Origin: Lumbricus terrestris
Taxonomy: Eukaryota; Annelida; Clitellata; Crassiclitellata; Lumbricidae
DNA length: 64,000 nucleotides
Assembly: GCA_949752735.1 (NCBI GenBank)
Contig: OX457047.1
Coordinates: 10,619,872-10,683,871 of the forward strand
Direction: 5' to 3'
The notes under the pieces were generated by a model. The model was given only the letters and a program-made list of their open reading frames with translations, searched no databases and was not told where the DNA came from. Positions 25,234 through 36,020 of this stretch are shown here, piece by piece. Position 1 is the first letter of the stretch; every line of letters begins with the position of its first letter. The position numbers and the translations under genes were made by a program.

Positions 25234-26679
25234 ATGTAACACAACCTTTCAGTCTCAGAATATAGAGTTTTGCATTCATGCCTTCTATGTGCATGTGTAA
25301 TTTTTTACATTTGCTAATAATAGGCTATAGGCTAGTACACTGCTGACAGCAATCTTTGTACCAAGCAGTGCAAAATAAATGTAGGCTAAGTTTAACATAC
25401 GTCAAAGTTCGTATAACATGTTGCTAATTAATTTTGTTATGCGATATAGTAGACTATGTTTGGGCCGCCGCGGGGCCCCCTGTTGCGCGGGGCCCTAGGC
25501 CATGGGCGCCGACTCTGCGAGGCCCGTGAGTGCTCAGCACCACCAGAAATTGGCCATGCGAGGCCTGCCCTATGCTGGGCACCACCAGAAATCAGCCAAC
25601 AAGATGTGCTTTCATGATATTATTTCTCTGTTGGCGTTGCTTATCTATAAAAATCATTGCGTTTTTTACATATTTTCTTTTATCTCAGTAAGTCTACCTT
25701 AATATTACTCCAGTTTTACTCCGTCCGGTAGTCTGAACTCCATACCAATACGAGGAAAATCCCAAAATCTCGATCATTCGATCCGCTTCAGTCATTTTTT
25801 ATTACGGACGAAGGCGACGACTTGAATGAATGTTTCTTTTTCTTGTAGGTCTAGCCTACATGCTGGGTTATATAATGATCATCACTGCGCGAAAATCACC
25901 TTACAGCATCACAAAAGCTGGATACTGTTTTGTCTGCGTTAATTAACAAATCAGCCTTGACTAAATTGTCTGCGAAAACTATTTGAAAAACTGTCTTCCA
26001 CAATGTTAATATTGGCTCACTAAAATTAATAGTGGCTATTGTAGACAGAAAATTTTGATTTCTTGTGCAAAATTTGAGTCTGTTCAGTGTTGACCTAATT
26101 AGAGGAGAGTGCTCCAAGATGCCCATGCTAACGAAGATTGTGCTTTCTTCTGTGTGGATTCCAAGAAAAGTACATGCCAAGAGTTATAATTTTTTTTAAG
26201 CAATTGGGAAGAACATTTATTGAGATATTAAATCATATCTTTAAAAATGAAATAATGGGAAATTTTGATGAGATAGCTCAAAATGTCACTATTTCATGTT
26301 GTGCGGAAATTTTTTAGACAACGGAAAGGATGCTTTTCAAGTCTCAAACCACGACAATTTCGTTAAAATGACAGCCTAAGATGCTGCCATCGCAGTGTAC
26401 GTGGCAAGAAACAAATTCGAAAATGGTTAGGAGCACATGCATCCCCTCCCCAAGCCCCTTCGGCCCTTCCCCGCTCGGCGATCGTCCTTTGACCGCGAGT
26501 TCGTGCCCTAAAACCATGAACAAGTCTCCGCCTATGAACAGGGGTCATTTCACTCACTCTCCTATAAAAAAGGCTCAAAAAAAAATTTCTTTCACATTCG
26601 TTTGGGCACCCACACTCTTCCGGTCAACTAGGCGCCTATGCCCTAGGCATGTGCCTCGCGTGCCTAGGCGTGTAAACGT
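25234..26679. other. No host gene seen; transposon debris
   Basis: A GC-rich GGGGCCCCCTGTTGCGCGGGGCCC palindrome at 25475-25498 followed by ATGGGCGCCGACTCTG looks like a hAT-type end without a partner. Bases 26380-26480 (GATGCTGCCATCGCAGTG, then CATCCCCTCCCC) resemble the interior of the 16874-17630 element. Confidence 0.45.
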
Positions 26680-26760
26680 CTCTGCATGGCGGAAAGGCCT
26701 TGCTTTGATGTGGGATGCCACGGTCACAGTCTTACAGACACTCTGCAATTGCCGTACCCT
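26680..26760 (+). pseudogene. Tiny retrotransposon endonuclease fragment
   Basis: One frame reads SAWRKGLALMWDATVT, matching PW..GR.LVWDATV of the TAA-flanked family. It is about 25 codons without flanking homology, so it is only a relic. Confidence 0.5.
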
Positions 26761-27415
26761 ACCCTAGGCCACCTATCTACATCGGCACAGGACGCATGAG
26801 AACTGTGGAAAAGTAACTGAAGGTCGGATGTTGATTTATGTGGAATTGGGATGAGCAACGAAAACTTTAGCCTCCTCAGGCTCCTGTATACGGTCAAAAT
26901 AAAGTTTAGGGGGCTGACAATTCTCATCCTGTATGATCGGCCGTAGCAGATGGCGCAGATTTTACCCGCCACAGATAGTAAACAAAAAGCGCAAAATAAA
27001 AGCCATGAACTTGCGACAAACTTCTTCCACTTTGTCTGTTTGGCGTCGAAGACCTTCGACCCAATTTAGTTGCACTGACCTACATTTCATCGCAGAGTTG
27101 GAGCTAGTGCTGTTTCCTCGTATAGGCCTTAACCATTACAATAATTAATTATTGAATGTTTATAATCGAGGAATATTGCATCAATCCCAACACCACAAGT
27201 TAATATGTAACTATTCAACAGATGGCGAATGTAATTATTATTTGAAAAGTAACAGAAACCGTTCCGTGTGTTCACCGTTTCTTCTGAATAAGAAATTAGT
27301 AATCTCACTATTCGCTAGGTGTCCGTAGCATTCACTTCATCAGTCGGTTGCTTATAATTCAAACATTATTGGGTACGCTCCTGAGCAGTAACAGCGAAGA
27401 GGCGATAAGTAGACG
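26761..27415. other. No gene seen
   Basis: Ordinary sequence without repeats or coding signal that I can support. Confidence 0.45.
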
Positions 27416-27418
27416 TTT

Positions 27419-27666
27419 ATAATGAATGAATGAATGAATGAATGAATGAATGAATGAATGAATGAATGAATGAATGAATGAATGAATGAATGAATGAATG
27501 AATGAATGAACGTATGAATGAATGAATGAATGAATGAATGAATGAATGAATGAATGAATGAATGAATGAATGAATGAATGAATGAATGAATGAATGAATG
27601 AATGAATGAACGAACGAACGAGCGAGCAAACGAACGAACGAACGAACGAATGAATGAATGAATGAC
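27419..27666. repeat. (TGAA)n microsatellite, about 62 units
   Basis: Almost perfect except for one CGTA unit near 27510 and a cluster of CGAA, CGAG and CAAA variants at 27608-27650. Confidence 0.97.
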
Positions 27667-27786
27667 ATACAAAATACTTAATAAAATATTGTCATTTACT
27701 GACATCTACCTAAAAATAGGATGAATGACATACAAAATACTTAATAAAATATTGTCATTTACTGACATCTACCTAAAAATAGGATG
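27661..27786. repeat. Perfect 63-bp tandem duplication
   Basis: The unit beginning AATGACATACAAAATACTTA at 27661 is repeated without a mismatch from 27724. Confidence 0.95.
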
Positions 27787-28080
27787 TATCCTAGCCAAGC
27801 TAGGATACATCAAAACTGTCGCCAGAGTTCCAAGAGCTGACGGCACCAGGTGACCAGATGACATAAAAGTATAAAATTTATGAGTATTACAAGTTACAAT
27901 TAAATCTATCTGCGTAAATAGGCTGCAGGCTAGGCATATACTAACTCCATGCACAACCCATGCAAGTAGTAGAATTTCTTTACCTGCTCTAATTCTTCTC
28001 CATCTCTTTTATACCTATAGTTGTTTCCTTTTCCTTATATAATTACTGATCTTCATAACTTTTGTCTTTTGGATGTTTAT
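27787..28080. repeat. Contains the inverted copy of the 12.1-kb repeat
   Basis: Bases about 27819-27858 are the complement of 12107-12145. A small TAGCCAAGCTAGGATACAT palindromic stretch lies just before it. Nothing else was recognised. Confidence 0.5.
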
Positions 28081-28450
28081 TTTCAAGTTGTAATCTTCTG
28101 AGGTCGCATTTAGTCGATCCATCATTCATTGCATTTGCAGATCCTTTTCGTTTCCTGCCAGCATCACTTGATCGTCAGCAAACCTTAAAAACTTTTTCCT
28201 TCTACTTTTTATTCCTTCTTCTATTACCATCAACCCTCTCTCTGATTAACTCTTCTATGTAGATATTAAACCGTATAATGGTGACAACGGATACCCCTGC
28301 CTCACTCCTCTTCCAATTTGTCCAGGTTCGGAATATTCTCCTTCTATATATTCTGACTTTGACCTGACCTTTTGTCCCATGCACGTACAGATTTCCAATG
28401 AAACTTAATCTGTCTCTCCAGTCCACCCCATCCTTCTCAATGCACCCATC
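28081..28450 (-). pseudogene. LINE reverse transcriptase fragment
   Basis: On the minus strand, in shifting frames, one reads WRDRLSFIGNLYVHGTKGQV, then IGRGVRQGYPLSPL and NIYIEELI, and LRFADDQVMLAGN. GVRQGxPLSPLLFNIY and RFADDQ are RT motifs B and C of CR1/jockey-type LINEs. A frameshift lies in the middle and both ends are missing. It belongs to the same family as the plus-strand fragment at 34.9 kb. Confidence 0.8.
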
Positions 28451-29530
28451 AACTTTCTTATATTCAAGTTATTCATAGCCATGCTATGATAACCAAGCCA
28501 ATTATAACCAAGTTTATCATAATCAAGCACGACCTATATAGCGAAGCTAATTTTAGCCAAGTTCTACAGGAATGGGTGCGGCCAGGTTTCAACGTATATC
28601 CGTTCGGAAGACGAGGTGGGCAAAGGAAGTGCCTGGAATAAGGGAAGGGGAAGAGGAGGCGGAGGGTAGGATCCCCGAGAAGCATGCAACTGCAGGTGAG
28701 TCGAGTGGATTAAAGTACTCGCTATAGATATAGTTTGAATGATCACTTGTGAAGAGAATGGACCGCATGCAGCCATCATGTCGATTCATGCACTCATCGC
28801 TTCCGAATGTTCTCCTATAGCGTCAGATGGCGCCCGACAACATTCCGTCCGATCCTCTCTAGCGTCATATGCTATCAATAATCATCGCAGTATCTATACA
28901 CTGAAGCGACGTTTGCATAATCAGTTATGCATGGCGCGTTTTATGTGCGCATAATTATAGAGCCTATAGCCTACGTGAATATGTATATCATATATATACA
29001 TGTATATATATACATGTATATATTTATATATATATATATATATATACGCTGATGCTCCGTTATTAAAAGGATGATGTATACGAGAAACGAAACTTTTATC
29101 CTCTGAGTGTTTTAGCAATTATTATTATATCATCTTATTCTGTTCTCTGTTTCTTAATCCTGCCATGCATGCAGTGGATAACTCTTTATATATCTATATC
29201 TATAAGAAAGGATGTGCATAGGCCTATATTTGTCAAGAAAGCACGCTCACAGTTATGCAGCTACTGACCTGAAACATTGCATATAGTAAACGTTCGCCCA
29301 GACCATCCAAGTAAGCTATTTTCAGCTCTTTATTCACTTTGACTTTCGAAAAATACACATTTTAAATTTCGCTGTGTTAATGTATGCGCTATAATCGACG
29401 CCGTAGTTCAATGGTTTTTCCATCAATAAAACAAAAGTTATATATGATCAGATTATTTATAAAGAAACATTTATAAACATTTATAGCATGACCACACGTT
29501 GCCATGCATATCTTAGCACTTATTCATCTG
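28451..29530. other. No gene seen; (TA)-rich patch
   Basis: Bases 28980-29046 are mostly TATATACATG repeats. Sequence on either side gave no support for genes. Confidence 0.5.
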
Positions 29531-29539
29531 ACACGTTAC

Positions 29540-29992
29540 AGCTAGGCACCTTGCCTCCACCCAACACACACCTCTGCCCGCAGGGCCGGGTGTGGCAGAG
29601 GTGGGGGTGGGGGTGGTGTGGCGTGTGAGGAGGAAATTTTCCCGAAAATCCAAATTTCACGGGTGGCGTACCGGTGGAGGTGGGAGTGTGGTGGGATGTT
29701 GTGGAGCGGAGTGGGAGTGGAGTGGGGTGGGAGTGGCGGTGGGGTGGGGTGGATTGGTGGGGTGGGGTGGGATGGAGGGGTGGGGAAGGAAGAGTGGGGT
29801 TGGGGAGGGGTGGGGTGGGGCTGGGAGAAGGAAATATTCCCGAAAACTCAAATTTTACGGGTGGCGTACCGGTGGAGGTCGGAGTGTGGTGGGGTGTAGT
29901 TGGGTGGGTGTGGTGTGGTGGGGTCGTGGTAGGGTCGTGGTCGGGAGTGGGGCGAATCCTAAATTCTCGAGCAACGCCGGGTACCCCAGCTA
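29540..29992. mobile_element. GC-rich Helitron-like fragment with a 200-bp tandem duplication
   Basis: The block GGAAATTTTCCCGAAAATCC...GGGTGGCGTACCGG at about 29631-29680 recurs near 29830-29880. The right side ends in GAGCAACGCCGGGTACCCCAGCTATAGT, close to the hairpin-plus-CTAGT 3' end of the Helitron at 61412-62136. The G-rich interior produces long but meaningless Gly/Val/Trp frames. Confidence 0.5.
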
Positions 29993-30091
29993 TAGTACCT
30001 TATACATATAAAAAAAGCTGTTAAATTTGTCCGGGGGAAATGTCGTTCCTGGGGAATTTCTCCCCCGCACCGAGAAGTCTATAGATTAAAC

Positions 30092-30647
30092 GTGACCGGA
30101 CAAAATGGTAGCGGACAAAATGGTACGGACAAAATGGTAAGGATGAAATGAAAGCTGGATTAGTGAATTTTTTTATATGAAATAGAAGCTGCAGGATTAA
30201 TGAAAAGACGCATGTGAAATGGAAGCAGGATGAAGGCTGTGCATAGATGTTTTTATATATGAAATGGAAGCTGGGTTGATGAAAATAACGCTTTAGATAT
30301 AGAAGCTGTATCAGGGTATTTTCATAGCTGAAATAGAATCTGGATTAATGAAAGATGCATTGCAAATGGAGGTTGATTTAAGGAATCTCTTGGCTGAAAT
30401 TGAAGCTGGATACATCATGAAACACATGAATGAAAGACATCAATTCAGCTTCCATTTCTCAAGCATTTTTTTCGCCAATCCAGCCTCCATTTCTCAAGCT
30501 TGTTTCTTCACTGGAGCTTTATACTTCAGCCACAAAAAAGCTATCCACCCTCTATTTCAGCAATAAAATACCCTGATCCACCTGCTTCCATTTAAACATA
30601 CCGCTTTGTCCGTACCATTTTGTTCGCTGCCATTTTGTCCTAGAACC
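30092..30647. mobile_element. Element with GGACAAAATGG tips and a repeated GAAATRGAAGCTGGAT core
   Basis: Each tip holds two to three tandem copies of a 13-15-base GGACAAAATGGTA word in inverted orientation. The core repeats GAAATGGAAGCTGGATTGATG-like units, forward on the left and inverted on the right. The direct repeat GATTAAAC flanks it (30084-30091 and 30648-30655), consistent with an 8-bp target duplication made inside the GATTAAACACT end of another transposon. No protein is encoded. Confidence 0.75.
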
Positions 30648-30655
30648 GATTAAAC

Positions 30656-31781
30656 ACTACTATATGATATAGGCTACACCAAATTCCCCATCTTCAATGG
30701 GTTCTCCATATATTTTAACTCTTGATAAATTGACACACATGCAGATGATGTTTGGCTTTCAAATTGTTCCTCTTGACCAACAGATAGACGGGATTACAAA
30801 CTATTTTGTACCCGATGAGAACGAACTCTTTGTTCGACCAACAACCTCTTTTAAAACCAGTCAGTAAGTGAGTCAGTGAGTCAGCGCTTCCGTCAGTGTA
30901 TCGTCTTTGTGATCCGCACGCACTGACTGCATGCGTGCATGCCATCGCCTTCTGCTTGAAGCAGGCAACGGTTTCTCTGCCACTTTTCTTGGCATGCATG
31001 CAACACACGTTTCTATTATTTTCGACATCAATCGACAGATACGTCGATCGAAATGAGTCCCGTCGACGCTTTTTTCTGTCGTCGTCCATCGTCCATGAAA
31101 ACGATTTCTACGCATGTCTTCAATTACTTCATCAAACCGATCAAGATATATTAGCGACGGTGCGCATCGCAACGCACTTCGGCTGAGTGATTCGGTTAGA
31201 TATCCGGCCAACTACACATGTCAGTCGGCGACGAAAACCTGCCTGCACGGCGCAGAAAATTAGTACCGGGTGGATGCGGACAACGCGGAGAATTAAATAT
31301 CAACAACCACGCGCAGACAGACAACCAGAGGGACGCACACATGCATACACACGCAAAGGGACGGGCAGAGAGATGCATCGAGAGTCGAAAGCAGAGAGAC
31401 AGCGAGACAGACAGGAAGAGTCAAGCTGTGAATGGTTGTGCGAGAGGAAAATGTTTTCGTTTGTAAGATATTTCTCGTGTATACCGTTCTGAGCACTTTC
31501 CAAACGTATACATATAGGTCATATATAGACCAACTCGCTGTTCCTATACTACATAAAAAGTACGCACTTAAAGGTTTTTACCAATATCTTGACCAGAATT
31601 ACGGATTGGTAAATCAGATTTATAGACTGTAGGCCTATACATGCTTGACAGTAATTCATATTATAATTATTTATTCGTGCAACAGTCAAATTTCACTAAA
31701 ATATTTGAAGCTCATGTGCAGAAATCACAGGAAAAGAGGAAAAGCAGAATGCGCATGTGGGTGTGTAACTGTGTATATGTA
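30656..31781. other. No gene seen
   Basis: Mixed sequence with a GTCAGTAAGTGAGTCAGTGAGTC run near 30862. Frames here are short and show no family similarity that I recognise. Confidence 0.45.
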
Positions 31782-32983
31782 CACCGTGATTCAAAAAAAG
31801 TAAGCCAAAATGTTTTTCAAATATCTCCAATGCCTGATAACATATCACGCTAAAAAATTCAAATATTTAGATAGCTGGACCAAGAATATGATTCCAAAAT
31901 TTCATGAGATAAATTTGAACGGATAAAAAGATATGTATCTTTCAACTTCATATGCCGAAATTTCAGATTACAAGCAATTTTCTGTTAGATTCAAAAAAAT
32001 GTGACTCAAACTTTTCAGTATCTTTATGGCCTGATTATTAATCATAGTAAAATTTTCCCAATATTTAGAGAATTGAATCGAGAATGGGATTCCAAAATAT
32101 CAAGTAATAAATTTGAGCGTATAGAAAGATATGAATATTTCAACTTCATCTTCCGGAACTTCAGTTTTCAGCAAAATTAAGTCTGTTATGGTGTTCTTTG
32201 CGGTTTCGACGCTTGATAGTTCCCAATTTTGATCTTCAGTGACCCTGGAGTAAAAATTAATGGATCCTATTATCGCGACGTTCTGCTGTCACAACATCCT
32301 CTATATGTAATCAGAAATCTAGCCCCCAGAAGGCTGTTTTTTTCAACAGGACATTGCCCAAGCCCACAGAGCCAAGGAAACCACTGAAATGCTGACAAAA
32401 GAGACGCCAGACTTCATTTCTCCCACATTATGGCCTCCGAACAGCCCAGATTTGAATCCTGTCGACCATAAAGTGTGGAGCTTGATGCAAGACCGAGTAG
32501 ACAACAATCCATGGTATAAACGATCTGAAGTAGCGCTTGATGGAAGTGTGAGATGACCTGGACCAGAGGATAATCAACGATGCCGTTGCCCAATGGCGCC
32601 AGCGCCTCCAGGCTTCTGTGCAAGCAGGAGGAGGACATTTTGAACATCTTATTTAATTAAATAATCAAACCAAACAGTTGGAATCATGTTGTTATTCAAT
32701 TCTCTACATATCTGGAAAATTTTAGCATGCATTAGAGATATAAGAAAAACAGTCTGACTTATATTTTATTGAATCTAACAGAAAATTGCTTGTAAACTGA
32801 AATTTCGGCATATGAAGTTGAAAGATACATATCTTTTTATCCGTTCAACTTTATCTCATAAAATCTTGGAATCATATTCTTGGTCCAGTTATCTAAATAT
32901 TTGAAATTTTTTTGAGTGATATGTTATCAGGCATTGGAGATATTTGAAAAACATTTTGGCTTACTTTTTTTTGAATCACGGTG
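31782..32983 (+). mobile_element. Mariner/Tc1-type transposon, 1.2 kb, with ~200-bp inverted repeats and TA duplication
   Basis: The ends start CACCGTGATTCAAAAAAAGT and match as inverted repeats for about 200 bases (31782-31985 and 32770-32983). They are flanked by TA at 31780-31781 and 32984-32985. Just inside the left repeat, bases about 31988-32180 are a second, diverged tandem copy of that repeat. The centre encodes a broken transposase. Confidence 0.93.
32215..32656 (+). pseudogene. Mariner/Tc1-type (IS630 superfamily) transposase, C-terminal remnant
   Basis: From 32215 shifting frames read LNGSYYRDVLL, then QQDIAQAHRAKETTEML, where the usual motif is QQDGAPAH. Next come LWPPNSPDLNPVDHKVW, the strongly conserved block before the last catalytic acidic residue, and finally GGGHFEHLI with a stop. 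The last part is in another frame after a shift near 32550. The N-terminal DNA-binding half and the first catalytic Asp are missing. The reaction would have been cut-and-paste at TA; this copy cannot perform it. Confidence 0.87.
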
Positions 32984-33061
32984 TATATATGTTTATACGC
33001 CAACAGTTTCGCAGTTATTGACCAGACCCATCCACCGGAGGGGTTGGTGAATCCTTACCGC

Positions 33062-33544
33062 CAGTGGCGTAACTAGGAACTCGGGGGCCCCTAGACAAAA
33101 TATGAAGGTGGAGCCCTCTCCGTATGTATACGGTATACTTATTGAAATGTATTATTACTTATTAATTTACTGAAATGCTGATGTATATGAACAAGATACA
33201 AGTATAAATTACAGTAAACTGTACGTTCCTATAGCAAGGCTGAAATGACAATTATGACATGTGCGACTGAAGTTTAATAGTAGGCTGGCCTTAACGACCC
33301 GCCGCCTATGTAAGGTTTGGTTGAATTCCTTTGCTATAGTGTGAAGTCATTCAGTCAAAACTCAGAACTCTGCTGGAGCTGGGCGTCTCCGACTCGTCGC
33401 GTCGTGTCGGGTTGACGGAACTTGACGGGTTCTACTTAACATATTTTTTCGGAGTCTTGCAAACTCGGGGGCCCCTCTGGGGCCTCTACACTCGGGGGCT
33501 CCTAGACTTTGTCTTACCCAGTCTACCCTATTGTTACGCCACTG
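33062..33544. mobile_element. hAT-type MITE, 483 bp, CAGTGGCGTAAC ends
   Basis: CAGTGGCGTAACTAGG at 33062 is mirrored by GTTACGCCACTG ending at 33544. A perfect 8-bp duplication CTTACCGC lies at 33054-33061 and 33545-33552. CGGGGGCCCC words occur inside both ends. There is no transposase. Confidence 0.93.
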
Positions 33545-33689
33545 CTTACCGCGGATCTGCTTGCGGGCGAAAAGCCGAAATTTCGCTATTTTCCGACATT
33601 CGCGCAATTTCGGAGCTTTACACCTCAACCTTGAAGCTAGAGAGATAGATTGCGAGCATGGCCATCACGCCCGCAGTCAGCACACACCC

Positions 33690-34345
33690 GCCCCCGCATG
33701 CAGGGGCGTGTCGGGTTTGCTTAACCAAAATGGGCAAGAGGAACCAACTTTTTCGGGCCACGCGTGTTACCGCTGAGGGTCGGGGTCAAAGTGGTGCCGT
33801 GGTCTGGATATGGGAGGGCATAGCGGTGGAGAGGGGCGATAACTCCATATTTCCCGGTCAACGCCGGGAACCTCTGAGGGGTTCATGGGTTGGATGAAGG
33901 CTGGTTGAAGGCGGGTTGCGGACTGAGTGTGAATTATGGCCGGGCCGGGATGGGTGTGGGCGGAGGTAGGGAGGGGTACGGTGCATGGGGACATGAGGTG
34001 GGCCGGGAATGGTGTTGCATGGACAGAGGCGAAGAGCTCAAATTTACCCATGCAGTAGCACCGAATACCCCATGCAGAGGAGTGGGGGTGGGTGGGAACG
34101 GGGCATGGTGGGGCCGAGTGTGGCGGGATGGCGTGCATGGAGGGAGATACGATATGGGGCGAAGTTGGGCGGAGAGTGTATGCGTGTGTGGGTGGGGCGA
34201 GGGTAGGGCGTGGTCCGGCCTCCGGGAGTAGCGTGAGAGCGGGGGTGGATGGAAAGGGCGAAAACCCCAAATTTTGCGCGGTCAAAGCCGAATACCTCAG
34301 AGGCGAGAAACTAAAATTTCCCGGGCAACGCCGGAAACCCCATCT
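33690..34345. mobile_element. Helitron-like GC-rich array with repeated terminal hairpins
   Basis: The words CAAATTTCCCGG(G/T)CAACGCCGGGAACC and variants occur at about 33848-33876, 34038-34072, 34264-34300 and 34312-34345, spaced about 40-230 bases. This is the kind of short palindrome that ends the Helitron at 61412-62136. Here it is multiplied. Open frames are G-rich artefacts. Confidence 0.5.
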
Positions 34346-34369
34346 GCAGTAATAGTATAAAATCTTTTA

Positions 34370-34555
34370 TTTACCTTTTGTTGCGTAATGTTCTTGGATC
34401 GTCATAAACAGTGGGTGGACTCTCTAAAAGCATAATTATTATAACCTCTGTTAAATATGGCTGCATGGTTTACGCAGATAAGGATTACCTTCAAGCCTGT
34501 ATGACTTGATTTTAAAGCTGTTGCTTCTGGTCAAGATAATCATTGGCAAAAGCCC
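34370..34555. mobile_element. Diverged arm of the 208-bp-TIR mariner-like family
   Basis: TTTGTTGCGTAATG, GATCGTCATAAACAGTGGGTGG and CTCTAAAAGCATAA follow the order of the family consensus (GTTGCGTTTCG, GAATCGTCAAAAAACGGTGGGTGG, CTCACTAAAAGTGG). Neither terminus is preserved. Confidence 0.55.
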
Positions 34556-34865
34556 ACTGCAGCCTGCAGTGGCGGCGCTACGGCAGGTCGCGGCAGGTCA
34601 TTTGACCTGCCTATTTTGCTCACGACCTGCCTAATGACCTGCCTAAAAAACTTTGGAATTTTTAATATCTTTTACAATATTTTATTTAAGAGTTTTAAAT
34701 GAAAACTCATCACTTTTCCCAGCCCAAAAGATCGCTATAGTTTTGTGGTGCAATTATTAGACACAACTGACTTTTACGTCTGATCTGATCTAGTAGGTAA
34801 GTATAGAGGTCTAACTATAGGTTTATATATAGGAAACCTATAGACCCTAATATGAATTAAACAGT

Positions 34866-35335
34866 AAGGATAAGAACAGGAGGGGAGTGCTCAGAGGAAG
34901 GAGTAATTGGTAGGAGGGCTGTGGCAAGGGTGCCCGCTATCACCACTCCTCTTTAACATATACGTAGAAGAACAAATTGAAGAGGCAATGGAACAGACAG
35001 GAGAGGGTGTAAAATTGGGTGGAATATTCGTACACTGTAAGAACCCAGGAGCCCTAAGATTTGCCAGCGACCAAGCAAATGCCGGCGATAACACAGGAGG
35101 GGCTGAAGAAATTGATGGATCAACTAAATAGTACCTCAATAAAATACAACCTGAAGATAAATATCGGAAAGACAAAGATTATGAGGATAAGTGGAGCGGA
35201 GAAGATAGCAGTGAAAATAACAATAAATGGAGAGGAAGTAAAACAGGTCAAGAGCTTCTGCCATTTGGGCAAGTATGATAACAACCGATGCAAGATGCCA
35301 TAGTGATATAAAAAAGAATGGTTTTTAGAAAACAT
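34866..35335 (+). pseudogene. LINE reverse transcriptase fragment, same family as 28.3 kb
   Basis: In order one reads CSEEGVIGR, then QGCPLSPLLFNIYVEEQIEE (RT motif B), a damaged motif C (LRFASDQA where FADD is expected), and LKINIGKTKIMRISG. A shifted ITTDARCHSDIKKRM follows. These are consecutive palm and thumb segments of a CR1/jockey-like RT. The Asp-Asp pair is lost and at least two frameshifts are present. It is interrupted at about 35340 by a mariner-like arm. Confidence 0.82.
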
Positions 35336-35525
35336 GAAAATATCACTGGTGACTACCGTAAAAGTCGTATAACTTTTGTTTTGTTTGATATATTTTGATG
35401 AAATCTGGCCTTCGTGTGTAAATATGAATTGTCCTTAAGACTGTAAAATTTAATTTCCAAAAATTCTTACTTTTGACCAAGATATTGGCAAAAACCTAGG
35501 GGGTGTCTTTTTTGGCGCACCCTGT
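35336..35525. mobile_element. Right arm of the 208-bp-TIR mariner-like family
   Basis: It ends TTTTTTGGCGCACCCTG at 35523, followed by TA, and reads as the complement of the family's terminal repeat. The rest of the element is missing. Confidence 0.75.
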
Positions 35526-35764
35526 ATATATCACGAGATTTTGACATATTATTATTTACTTGCTGGCGCCATTGTGAAACAAGATACATCAGTCGATTGC
35601 AAATTCATTTGGGGTTACATAGAACTAAATTCTGTTACGATATTCCAATCCCTTCTCAAGAAATTAGCATGAACAGTCATTGAACACACTGGGGTCCGAG
35701 CGGACCCATGCAGCTTATAAGCTTTCGTTACAAAAAATCCTTTGGCACTCGAGTGTTAAGAGAG

Positions 35765-35832
35765 AAATCATATAAGCCTATATATATATAAATATATATA
35801 ATATATATAAATATATATAATATATATATATA
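35765..35832. repeat. (TA)n/TATATAA tract
   Basis: AT-alternating units with periodic AATATATATAA. Confidence 0.9.
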
Positions 35833-35833
35833 A

Positions 35834-36020
35834 GGGAGATTGGGGGAAAAGAAAGAGAGGAAGACCGAGACAGAAGATGCTGGGATGGATGATGACCGAC
35901 GGATACTCCGATACAACGAGCCGCAGAGAAAACAGCAGAGAAGAAAAGAAGACGTCATTGGGAGCTGAAACCTGCCAAGAGGTAGAAAACTTAAAGGAGA
36001 AGAAAGCCCATGTGCTTTAA
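35834..36020 (+). pseudogene. LINE ORF2 C-terminal fragment
   Basis: The frame reads KRKRGRPRQKMLGWMMTDGY and ends KEKKAHVL followed by TAA at 36018-36020. KRxRGRPRxKMLxWM is a common C-terminal motif of the same LINE class as the RT piece just upstream. The two may be parts of one insertion split by the mariner-like arm. Confidence 0.7.

Noticed and set aside
29592..30024. Gly/Trp/Val-rich frames of 90-140 codons
   Set aside because: G-rich Helitron-like repeat DNA; overlapping frames look equally long and have no domain.
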